Shown piece by piece: positions 16,044 through 22,807 of a stretch of 26,911 nt of DNA. The position numbers and the translations under genes were made by a program. A model generated the notes under the pieces. It worked only from the letters and a program-made list of their open reading frames with translations, was not told the origin of the DNA and ran no database searches. Position 1 is the stretch's first letter. Each line of letters opens with the position of its first letter. Origin of the DNA: JABDBK01 sp964453575 (GTDB taxonomy: Bacteria > Pseudomonadota > Gammaproteobacteria > DSM-16500); contig CAYVRW010000022.1 in the NCBI GenBank assembly GCA_964453575.1, positions 1 through 26,911 of the forward strand, given 5' to 3'.

Positions 16044-16481
16044 ATGGCCGAAGCAGTCATTTTTAATTTTCAACATAAAATTCATACTGTTTCTTTTAAA
16101 CACCCACAAGCTATGCTTCCGGTGAGATTAAAAAACGGCGAATGTAAACTTGTTAAATGGGGCAGACGAGAACATGAAAATAGTGAAATGCCTTTAGGTG
16201 GATGGGCCAGGTTATCATCCATTAGGAGCGAAAAAGATAAAAGGTGGGATTTATATAGCCCAAAGCCTATTCAAATAGTTGCTGAAAAATTTATGGAAAA
16301 GGATTTTGAAGGCGCACCTCGTTGGTATGAAATAACCAAAGGAAAATGCATTCAAGGTTTATTGGCGCAACATGAAAATGAATATAGAATTTATATTGTT
16401 ACTATTGAACCGGAAGACTTGATGAATTGCCATTATAGATGGCCGCATATTATAACTTGTTCTATTAAACCCGCAGGATAA
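16044..16481 (+). CDS. SRAP-like (HMCES/YedK-related) small protein without Cys2
   Basis: The start at 16044 is set by AAGGGG six bases upstream, which overlaps the polymerase stop, so the two genes are translationally linked. The 145 residues show the order of SRAP motifs: an early V-R-L-K-N-G-E-C-K-L-V-K-W-G strand (YedK: FWGYAP), W54-A-R, RWYEI with E96 where YedK has the active-site Glu in WFEW, and a C-terminal IYIVTIEPEDLMNCHYRWPH in which H130 matches the catalytic His of 'LIVTAA...IHDRRP'. It is much shorter than YedK (about 220). It begins M-A-E rather than M-C-G-R, so it lacks the Cys2 that crosslinks abasic sites. It may be a degenerate or repurposed SRAP fold helping the polymerase. 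The family call is my own reading of motifs. Confidence 0.5.
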   Translation: MAEAVIFNFQHKIHTVSFKHPQAMLPVRLKNGECKLVKWGRREHENSEMPLGGWARLSSIRSEKDKRWDLYSPKPIQIVAEKFMEKDFEGAPRWYEITKGKCIQGLLAQHENEYRIYIVTIEPEDLMNCHYRWPHIITCSIKPAG

Positions 16482-16505
16482 TATACCCATTCATATCATT
16501 ACCCA

Positions 16506-17864
16506 TTACATCCCGAAATATTTTTTTAAAGCAATACAGGGCGAGGATTTCATGCACTTCCTTTTGCTTGAGTCTGTATTGGAATTTTCCTGATCTGCAA
16601 CGTCTAAAGGCTCATTTTTTTTATTTTTAAAAAAAGCATGTTTTGTGTTCGTATAAAAAGTTTTTATTTCTTCTAAGCAAGCATTGAAATGTTTTTTATG
16701 AGAATCTATAGCGGTTAAATTTTTAGACAGCGAATATATATTTTCCAGGATATAATAATCTTCAACATTCCATTTGGGTTTATGTGCATAGCGAGGGTAG
16801 GGTTGTTCTTGAGGCTTGATTTCCCATTTGCTATCATCAATATCCATTCCGGTGTTGGGATGGTCTTTTATTATGAACCCCACCTTATTGCATTCTCTAA
16901 TTTGTTCTAAAGCAAATTGCTTGATTAATTCATATTTTTCATGGAATTCTTTTGCTGGAAAAATTAATCCGTTTTCATACCAAGCATCTATAACCCAAGC
17001 ATCATCACCCCAGGTCGCGGGATTTTTTAAATCTCCCGAACGATTAACCACAACTACAACGTGGTCTACGCTGCCAAAAGTAATACCTTCAATCCTAAAT
17101 ATTCCATCTGGATGTTCCCACAAATACTTACTTACTAATCTTGCGAGCGAGCCACAATTACCTTGCCGTTTGCCTATTGTTAATAAAGCATCATTAAAAA
17201 GTGAAGCAAGAGAAGGGTTGGATGAAAATTGTGGATTTTGAAGAGGATTTTCATAAGGAGATAAAATAGCAAGAGCTGTATACATATCCATATCTTCTTT
17301 CACTTTATTACTAGGGTGATAATACCAATTTTGAGTGTGTCCCGCCTTCGCTGTAAACTTCAATATAGCAAATAATGTTTTTTGGTTAGATAAAATATCT
17401 TTTGCTGCTTTTGGTGCATCATTTGGTAATGCATCCCACGGTATAATGCCTGTTTCTGTTCTTCGACCATCTAGGCTGATAACACGATAATCGTATCCGG
17501 TATTTGCCGAGTTTATGGCTAGTTCAATTGACCAAGGGTTTAGATTGGATTCTGACATTAAATAAAACCTGTATCCTGCTACTTTAGTGTTGAGGTTTCC
17601 AGTTTTTGGATCGAATTCTGTATTAGCGCTAAAATCTGCTTCGTCAGAAAAATGGCCATCGGAAAATCTCGCATATTGTCCATCAGGTTTATTGTATCGA
17701 GATTGACATATACTCCAACCATTGGTTTTTCGAATATCATCAATTTTATTGCTGGATCCGAGTATGCAAATATTTTTTGCGTATGCTAAGGCTGCTTTTA
17801 GTTTACGTTGAAAATTTTCATTTTTGATGGTTAATGATTCTGTGTAAGTATTTTTTCTTAGCAT
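16506..17864 (-). CDS. Putative Cys-His-Asp (transglutaminase/papain-type) protein, candidate effector
   Basis: I do not recognise the whole protein. In its 452 residues a catalytic-triad pattern stands out: C237 at the head of a helix in QGNCGSLARLVSKYL, H268 in a strand GSVDHVVVVVNRSG, and D293 in WGDDAWVIDAWYENG. This C...H...D order with N-C-G and V-I-D-x-W is seen in transglutaminase-like and papain-like cysteine enzymes, including many secreted toxins and effectors. The N-terminal 150 residues hold polar, Asn- and Ser-rich sequence. The C-terminus (about 380-452) is charged, helical and then Lys/Ser-rich, ending KKYFGM. No signal peptide or membrane segment is visible. AGGG lies 7 bases before the ATG, inside a possible GGCCC/GGGCC stem. 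The gene is convergent with the SOS cassette, 24 bases apart, and lies downstream of gltA. Confidence 0.6.
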   Translation of the reverse strand: MLRKNTYTESLTIKNENFQRKLKAALAYAKNICILGSSNKIDDIRKTNGWSICQSRYNKPDGQYARFSDGHFSDEADFSANTEFDPKTGNLNTKVAGYRFYLMSESNLNPWSIELAINSANTGYDYRVISLDGRRTETGIIPWDALPNDAPKAAKDILSNQKTLFAILKFTAKAGHTQNWYYHPSNKVKEDMDMYTALAILSPYENPLQNPQFSSNPSLASLFNDALLTIGKRQGNCGSLARLVSKYLWEHPDGIFRIEGITFGSVDHVVVVVNRSGDLKNPATWGDDAWVIDAWYENGLIFPAKEFHEKYELIKQFALEQIRECNKVGFIIKDHPNTGMDIDDSKWEIKPQEQPYPRYAHKPKWNVEDYYILENIYSLSKNLTAIDSHKKHFNACLEEIKTFYTNTKHAFFKNKKNEPLDVADQENSNTDSSKRKCMKSSPCIALKKYFGM

Positions 17865-17885
17865 GAACGGGCCCTATATTGTTTT

Positions 17886-17921
17886 GGGCCTACATCAGGT
17901 GTAGGCTCAGGCTCTTTTTTT
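17886..17921 (+). terminator. Hairpin plus T-run, terminator-like on the + strand
   Basis: GGGCCTACA (17886-17894) pairs with TGTAGGCTC (17900-17908), a 9-bp stem with one G-U and a 5-base loop, followed six bases later by seven T residues (17915-17921). As a terminator it faces right, yet the genes on both sides run left. It could stop antisense transcription towards the end of gltA, or act as a bidirectional structure after gltA. No U-run exists in the leftward direction. Confidence 0.45.
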
Positions 17922-17959
17922 ATATTATTAAGATAGTTCGCAAAGAAGGTTTTTGCTTT

Positions 17960-19261
17960 TTAAATTACTTCTTCCTTCTTTCTCATGTTCATAGGAACAT
18001 AATCCCTCTCAGTCGGTCCTGTATAAAGTTGTCGTGGACGGCTCAAGCGATAAGGGCTGCTGATCATTTCATTCCAATGGGCTATCCAGCCAATGGTTCT
18101 CGCAAGTGCAAAAATCACGGTGAACATGTTGGGTGGTATGCCAATAGCACGTAAGGTAATCCCGGAATAGAAATCAACGTTAGGATAAAGTTTTCTTTCA
18201 ATGAAATAGGGGTCTTCGAGTGCAATTTTTTCAAGTTCCATCGCAATTTTAAAGAATGGGTCATCGTGCACGCCCACGGCTTCTAACACTTCGTAACAGG
18301 TTTCGCGCATGACTTTTGCTCTAGGGTCATAGTTTTTATAAACGCGATGACCAAATCCCATAAGCCGGAAATTATCATTAGGATCTTTAGCGCGGGCGAT
18401 GTATTTAGGAATTTGCGAGATATCACCGATTTCATGCAACATGTTGAGTGCGGCTTCATTGGCGCCGCCATGTGCAGGCCCCCAAAGCGCAGCAATGCCT
18501 GCTGATACACAGGCAAATGGATTTGCGCCAGTAGAACCGGCTAATCTAACTGTAGAAGTCGAGGCGTTTTGTTCATGATCAGCATGTAAAATAAAAATTC
18601 TATCAAGTGCACGGGCTAATACAGGATTAGGAACATACTCTTCACAAGGCGTGCCAAACATCATATACAGAAAGTTTTCTGCATAAGTCATGTTGTTTTT
18701 AGGCGGCATAAATGGCTGCCCAACCGAATATTTGTAACACATGGCAGCAATAGTGGGCATTTTGGCGACAAGTCGTAAAGCAGAAATGGCCCTGTGTTCG
18801 GGGTCTTTTATGTTCAATTTATCATGATAAAAAGCAGAAAGGGCGCCGACTACACCCACCATCACTGCCATCGGGTGCGCATCGCGTCTAAATCCATTGA
18901 AAAAATTACGAATTTGCTCATGGACCATGGTATGGCGATTGATGGCCTTGCAAAATTCATTGAATTCAACTTTTTTGGGTAGATTGCCATGAAGTAAAAG
19001 GTAGCAAACCTCGACGAAGCTTGATTCCATAGCGAGTTGATCGATAGGGTAACCTCGGTAGAGTAAAATACCTTTTTCGCCGTCAATAAAGGTGATTTTA
19101 GATTCACAAGAGGCTGTTGACAAAAAGCCTGGATCATAAGTGAAATAGCCTGTTTTAAATAGCATGCTAACATCAATGACTTCAGGACCTAAGGTGCCCG
19201 CTAGTATGTCCAGTTCCACGTTTATGTCTTTTATGCTTAATTTTGCTTTTTGTTCAGCCAT
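17960..19261 (-). CDS. gltA: Citrate synthase (type II, GltA)
   Basis: Citrate synthase condenses acetyl-CoA with oxaloacetate at the entry of the TCA cycle in the cytosol. The start at 19261 gives 433 residues (E. coli 427) and has GGAG 6 bases upstream; in-frame codons reaching to 19300 would run through the promoter and are rejected. The catalytic residues are in place: His in GPAHGGANE, His in GFGHRVYKNYDPR and Asp in NVDFYSGI. Other signatures are LLYRGYPIDQLA, RNFFNGFRRDAHPMAVM and DHEQNASTSTVRLAGS. The N-terminal domain of about 50 residues (KLSIKDINVELDILAGTLGP) marks the hexameric, NADH-sensitive gammaproteobacterial type. It is divergent from sdhCDAB-sucAB, the standard layout in this class. 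A near-perfect promoter lies 18 bases above the ATG. Confidence 0.97.
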   Translation of the reverse strand: MAEQKAKLSIKDINVELDILAGTLGPEVIDVSMLFKTGYFTYDPGFLSTASCESKITFIDGEKGILLYRGYPIDQLAMESSFVEVCYLLLHGNLPKKVEFNEFCKAINRHTMVHEQIRNFFNGFRRDAHPMAVMVGVVGALSAFYHDKLNIKDPEHRAISALRLVAKMPTIAAMCYKYSVGQPFMPPKNNMTYAENFLYMMFGTPCEEYVPNPVLARALDRIFILHADHEQNASTSTVRLAGSTGANPFACVSAGIAALWGPAHGGANEAALNMLHEIGDISQIPKYIARAKDPNDNFRLMGFGHRVYKNYDPRAKVMRETCYEVLEAVGVHDDPFFKIAMELEKIALEDPYFIERKLYPNVDFYSGITLRAIGIPPNMFTVIFALARTIGWIAHWNEMISSPYRLSRPRQLYTGPTERDYVPMNMRKKEEVI

Positions 19262-19285
19262 GATAGTCTCCATCTGGAAGGCGCA

Positions 19286-19314
19286 ACTATATGAATTCAA
19301 ATGGTGCTTGTCAA
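19286..19314 (-). promoter_or_regulatory. Sigma70 promoter of gltA
   Basis: On the leftward strand a perfect TTGACA (19314-19309) and TATAGT (19291-19286) are separated by 17 bases. Transcription should start near 19279, giving an 18-base leader with GGAG before the ATG at 19261. The -35 is only 11 bases from the edge of the palindromic element at 19326. Confidence 0.8.
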
Positions 19315-19325
19315 ATTGTATAATA

Positions 19326-19459
19326 CCAGCAATTCCCGCTAAAGAAGGTTAGCTATTCATTTTTAGCGACTTGTTGTCAGGATGACAACACCAAGCACAG
19401 GGATGTGCTGTTTGGAGCGTAAAAATGAATAGCTAACCTTCTTTAGCGGGGATCGCTGG
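19326..19459. repeat. 134-bp palindromic element with two inner hairpins (MITE-like or structured RNA)
   Basis: The core arms 19335-19365 and 19420-19450 are perfect 31-bp complements; with two mismatches the match extends to 19326-19365 / 19420-19459. The 54 bases between the arms hold two further hairpins: TGTTGTCA-GGA-TGACAACA (19373-19391) and AGCACA-GGGA-TGTGCT (19394-19409). The whole would fold into a three-way junction. It fills most of the space between the gltA and sdhC promoters. No coding sequence or clear target duplication was found. Whether it is repeated elsewhere in the genome cannot be judged from this window. The rest of the 19262-19602 gap holds the two promoters. Confidence 0.85.
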
Positions 19460-19512
19460 GGCACTACCGAATTATTCTACTGGAAATGGTCCCAGTATTC
19501 TAATGCTTCTGA

Positions 19513-19541
19513 TTGCTTTGGCCTATCTTGCTGGTTATAAT
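19513..19541 (+). promoter_or_regulatory. Probable promoter of the sdhCDAB-sucAB operon
   Basis: TTGCTT (19513-19518) and a perfect TATAAT (19536-19541) are separated by 17 bases. Transcription would start near 19548, giving a leader of about 55 bases to the GTG start of sdhC. A second TATAAT on this strand at 19318-19323 could start transcripts that run through the palindromic element, but it lacks a good -35. Confidence 0.6.
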
Positions 19542-19602
19542 CGGGATTATTTTGTTCGTGCTGGCTTTTATAAACACAAACTTTAGAAGGAATCCTCGCG
19601 CT

Positions 19603-19977
19603 GTGAGTAATCATAGACCAATAAACTTAAATTTATTTACAATTCGGTTTCCAATACCGGCAATTGTATCAATTTTGCACCGTATTTCTGGAATTATACT
19701 CTTCTTGCTTATCCCGCTTTGTCTTTGGGGATTGCAGCTATCATTAGCGTCTCAGCAGGATTTCGATAATTTAAAAGATTTTTTATCGACTCCCCTCATG
19801 AAATTCGTAGTTTGGGGCATGTTATCAGCTTTTATCTACCATTTCATAGCAGGATTAAGACATTTGCTGATGGATCTGCATATTGGCGAGGAGCTTAAAA
19901 GTGGTCGATTAATGTCCATGATAACTATGATTGTAAGTATTTTGTTCATCATAATGACGGGTATTTGGTTATGGTAA
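19603..19977 (+). CDS. sdhC: Succinate dehydrogenase cytochrome b556 subunit (SdhC)
   Basis: SdhC is one of two membrane anchors of complex II, which oxidises succinate to fumarate and reduces ubiquinone in the inner membrane. The GTG at 19603 gives 124 residues, the normal size, and AGAAGG lies 12 bases upstream. Extending to 19513 would add a false membrane segment and run through the promoter. The N-terminus VSNHRPINLNLFTIRFPIPA is typical of the family. S23 and R27 in SILHRISG are the quinone-site residues. H80 in FIYHFIAGLRHLLMD matches the haem-ligand His84 of E. coli. Three membrane helices are visible (about 20-45, 65-90, 103-123). Its stop overlaps the sdhD start by 7 bases, so translation is coupled. 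Confidence 0.93.
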   Translation: MSNHRPINLNLFTIRFPIPAIVSILHRISGIILFLLIPLCLWGLQLSLASQQDFDNLKDFLSTPLMKFVVWGMLSAFIYHFIAGLRHLLMDLHIGEELKSGRLMSMITMIVSILFIIMTGIWLW

Positions 19978-20318
19978 AAGCAGTATACAGTGTAAATCAT
20001 CAAGGTTTGCGTGATTGGCTGATCCAGCATATTTCAGCTTTGATTATGGCCATCTATACAATAGGCATAGTGGTTTTTTTGGCGTGTCAGTCAGGAATTG
20101 ATTATACCAGCTGGTCTGTTCTTTTCTCTCATAGTTGGATGAAAATCGTAACTCTCATCGTGTTTTTCTTGCTTCTATATCACGCATGGATAGGGGTTTG
20201 GACAGTTATCACCGATTATGTGAAATGTGCCGCGATCCGGTTAACTTTATATGTTTTGGTATTATTAGCATTAGTAGCTTTTTTTATTGCTGCAATATTA
20301 ATCTTGTGGGGTGTTTAA
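19971..20318 (+). CDS. sdhD: Succinate dehydrogenase membrane anchor (SdhD)
   Basis: SdhD is the second membrane anchor of complex II and shares the haem b and ubiquinone site with SdhC. The ATG at 19971 gives 115 residues (E. coli SdhD has 115) and overlaps the sdhC reading frame. The motif HAWIGVWTVITDYVK carries H71, D82 and Y83, at the same numbers as the functional residues of E. coli SdhD. The N-terminus GLRDWLIQHISALIMAIYT corresponds to the E. coli 'GVHDFILVRATAIVL' segment. Three hydrophobic helices are present (about 18-40, 56-80, 87-113), ending in LILWGV like the E. coli VVVWGV. No independent promoter or strong ribosome site is seen, fitting coupled translation from sdhC. Confidence 0.95.
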   Translation: MVKAVYSVNHQGLRDWLIQHISALIMAIYTIGIVVFLACQSGIDYTSWSVLFSHSWMKIVTLIVFFLLLYHAWIGVWTVITDYVKCAAIRLTLYVLVLLALVAFFIAAILILWGV

Positions 20319-20322
20319 TTAA

Positions 20323-22089
20323 ATGAATATAGCAACTTTAGCTACTTACACATTTGATACGGTTATTATTGGCGGCGGCGGGGCTGGGTTGCGGGCATCT
20401 TTAGAGCTTGCGCAATCGGGATTAAATGTCGCTGTTATTTCCAAAGTTTTTCCAACACGTTCGCATACGGTCTCTGCACAAGGTGGCATTAATGCTGCAT
20501 TAGGGAATACCGATGGCAGCGATGACTGGCGTTTTCATATGTATGACACAGTCAAGGGCGCTGATTTTATCGGTGACCAGGATGCTATTGAATATATGTG
20601 TAAAGAAGCTCCCCAATCGATTTATGAATTAGAACACATGGGATTACCTTTTTCGCGTTTAGAAGATGGTAAGATTTATCAACGGGCATTCGGCGGACAA
20701 TCACGTAATTATGGCAAAGAACTAGTGCATCGTACTTGTTGTGCGGCAGACCGTACGGGTCATGCGATGTTACATACGTTGTATCAAAAAAACATTGAAG
20801 CAAAGACCATGTTTTTTAATGAATGGTTTGCCATTGATTTGGTTAACACCGATAAAGGGATAGCCGGCGTTCTTGCTATGTCCATTGAAACAGGTGAAGT
20901 TGCTTTTTTTCAAGCGAGAGCGGTGATTTTAGCAACAGGCGGAGCAGGGCGAATTTTTCAATCGACTACCAATGCACATATTAATACCGGTGATGGTTTT
21001 GGTATGGCGTTACGTGTGGGCATTCCATTACAAGATATGGAATTTTGGCAATTTCATCCAACCGGGATTGCTGGTGCAGGTGTGTTAATTACCGAAGGCA
21101 GTCGCGGCGAAGGTGGTTTTTTTGTGAATAAAGATGGTGAGCGTTTTATGGAACGTTATGCACCTAACTTAAAAGACCTGGCAAGCCGCGATGTTGTTTC
21201 ACGCGCCATTATGATTGAAATACGTGAAGGCAGAGGCTGCGGCCCGAATGGCGATTATGTTTTACTTAAATTAGATCATTTGGGCGCAGACGTTATTAAT
21301 GAACGTTTGCCTGGTATTCGTGATCTTGCAATTACTTTTGCCGGCGTTGATCCACTTAAAGATCCTATCCCTGTGATTCCTACCTGTCATTATATTATGG
21401 GCGGCATTCCAACCAATTATCATGGCCAAGTGCTTACTGTGAAAGATGGCAAAGATCATATTGTTGAAGGCCTTTATGCTGCAGGCGAATGTGCCTGTGT
21501 ATCCGTGCATGGAGCAAATCGTCTAGGTGCTAATTCATTATTAGATCTTGTCGTATTTGGCCGCGCAGCAGGCAAGCATGTGCAAGAAAGCATACGCATG
21601 GGATTAGCTTTCCGTGATCCATCGCGTGAGGAAATTGAAAAAGCATTTACTAATTTAAATCGCTGGAACCACAATGAAGGCGGTGAAACCGTTGCTGAGA
21701 TTCGCGCAACGCTGCAAAAAATCATGCAAGAAGATTTTGGTGTATTTCGTACTCGTGATGCTATGGAAAAAGGTTTCCATAAATTAAAAGCTCTGCAAGA
21801 ACGTCTGCAAAAATGTTCTATTAACGATAAGAGTCAAATCTATAATACAAGCCGTATTGAAGCTTTAGAACTTGATAATTTAATGGCAACCGCGCTTGCA
21901 ACAGCTTTTTTAGCCAATGATCGCACCGAAAGTCGTGGTGCGCATGCGCGTATGGATTTCCCTAATCGAGATGATGAACATTGGATGAAACATTCAATAT
22001 ATTTTGCAGATGGAGAAATTGCATTTAGACCTATTAACATGAAACCTCGTGAAGTTGATCCTATTCAACCTCAAGAAAGAAAATATTAA
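20323..22089 (+). CDS. sdhA: Succinate dehydrogenase flavoprotein subunit (SdhA)
   Basis: SdhA holds the covalent FAD and the succinate site of complex II on the cytosolic face of the membrane. The 588 residues equal the E. coli length. DTVIIGGGGAGLRASLELA is the FAD-binding fold and H48 in TRSHTVSAQGG is the flavin-linked histidine. The substrate site shows FWQFHPTGI, TEGSRGEGGFF with NKDGERFMERY, and SRDVVSRAI. Near the C-terminus of the FAD domain are CHYIMGGIPTN and GANRLGANSLLDLVVFGRAA. The helical domain ends with RTESRGAHARMDFPNRDDEH-type sequence. The gene starts four bases after sdhD. All catalytic residues look intact, so the enzyme should be active. Confidence 0.98.
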   Translation: MNIATLATYTFDTVIIGGGGAGLRASLELAQSGLNVAVISKVFPTRSHTVSAQGGINAALGNTDGSDDWRFHMYDTVKGADFIGDQDAIEYMCKEAPQSIYELEHMGLPFSRLEDGKIYQRAFGGQSRNYGKELVHRTCCAADRTGHAMLHTLYQKNIEAKTMFFNEWFAIDLVNTDKGIAGVLAMSIETGEVAFFQARAVILATGGAGRIFQSTTNAHINTGDGFGMALRVGIPLQDMEFWQFHPTGIAGAGVLITEGSRGEGGFFVNKDGERFMERYAPNLKDLASRDVVSRAIMIEIREGRGCGPNGDYVLLKLDHLGADVINERLPGIRDLAITFAGVDPLKDPIPVIPTCHYIMGGIPTNYHGQVLTVKDGKDHIVEGLYAAGECACVSVHGANRLGANSLLDLVVFGRAAGKHVQESIRMGLAFRDPSREEIEKAFTNLNRWNHNEGGETVAEIRATLQKIMQEDFGVFRTRDAMEKGFHKLKALQERLQKCSINDKSQIYNTSRIEALELDNLMATALATAFLANDRTESRGAHARMDFPNRDDEHWMKHSIYFADGEIAFRPINMKPREVDPIQPQERKY

Positions 22090-22101
22090 AGGATTCATAC
22101 T

Positions 22102-22803
22102 ATGCGCTTTTCAATTTATCGCTACAATCCTGAAACCGATAAAAAACCTTATATGCAAGAATTTGATATTGATATCAAAGAAAATAATTGTTTTATGGTT
22201 TTGGACGCATTACTCGTTATCAAAAACAAATTTGATGATTCCTTGACGTTAAGACGTTCTTGTCGAGAAGGTGTTTGCGGTTCAGATGGCATGAATATCA
22301 ATGGCAAAAACGGTTTGGCATGCACAACGCATCTTTCATCCTTGAAAGAACCCGTGGTTATTCGACCTTTGCCCGGCTTACCCGTGATACGTGATTTGGT
22401 AGTTGATATGACGCAATTTTATCAACAATACGAGAGTGTGCATCCTTATCTGCAAAATCGCGACCCTGTGCCTGCCAAAGAACGCTTACAATCCCCTGCA
22501 GAACGGGCAAAACTGGACGGTCTTTACGAATGTATTTTATGCGCCTGTTGCTCCACATCTTGCCCGTCATTTTGGTGGAACCCGGATAAATTCGTAGGGC
22601 CAGCGGGTTTATTACAAGCTTATCGTTTCTTAGTGGATAGCCGCGATACTGAAAAAAATGCACGTTTGGCTGATTTAGCTGATCCCTATAGTTTATTTCG
22701 TTGCCGCGGGATTATGAATTGTGTAGATGTTTGTCCAAAAGGTTTAAACCCAACGAGAGCAATTAGTCATACTAAAGATTTAATGGTCGAAGCAGGCGAA
22801 TAA
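22102..22803 (+). CDS. sdhB: Succinate dehydrogenase iron-sulfur subunit (SdhB)
   Basis: SdhB carries electrons from the SdhA flavin to quinone through three iron-sulfur clusters. The 233 residues (E. coli 238) contain the 2Fe-2S ligands C54, C59, D62 and C74 in RRSCREGVCGSDG and GLACTTHL; the Asp in place of a fourth Cys is the same as in E. coli. The 4Fe-4S and 3Fe-4S ligands lie in ECILCACCSTSCPSFWWN and CRGIMNCVDVCPKGLNP. YNPETDKKPYMQEF is the usual family N-terminus. AAAGGA lies in the 12-base gap after sdhA. The stop is four bases from the sucA start, which ties complex II directly to the 2-oxoglutarate dehydrogenase genes. Confidence 0.98.
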   Translation: MRFSIYRYNPETDKKPYMQEFDIDIKENNCFMVLDALLVIKNKFDDSLTLRRSCREGVCGSDGMNINGKNGLACTTHLSSLKEPVVIRPLPGLPVIRDLVVDMTQFYQQYESVHPYLQNRDPVPAKERLQSPAERAKLDGLYECILCACCSTSCPSFWWNPDKFVGPAGLLQAYRFLVDSRDTEKNARLADLADPYSLFRCRGIMNCVDVCPKGLNPTRAISHTKDLMVEAGE

Positions 22804-22807
22804 TTCC

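Noticed and set aside
16816..17241. A 141-codon rightward frame antisense to the triad protein
   Set aside because: Low-complexity Ser/Pro-rich shadow of the opposite gene; no recognisable domain and no ribosome site.
19262..19300. N-terminal extension of gltA from 19300
   Set aside because: It would run through the -10 hexamer and predicted transcription start; the ATG at 19261 has a good ribosome site and normal family length.
19513..19602. N-terminal extension of sdhC from a TTG at 19513
   Set aside because: It would contain the likely promoter and add a fourth membrane segment not found in SdhC; the GTG at 19603 gives the normal size and N-terminus.
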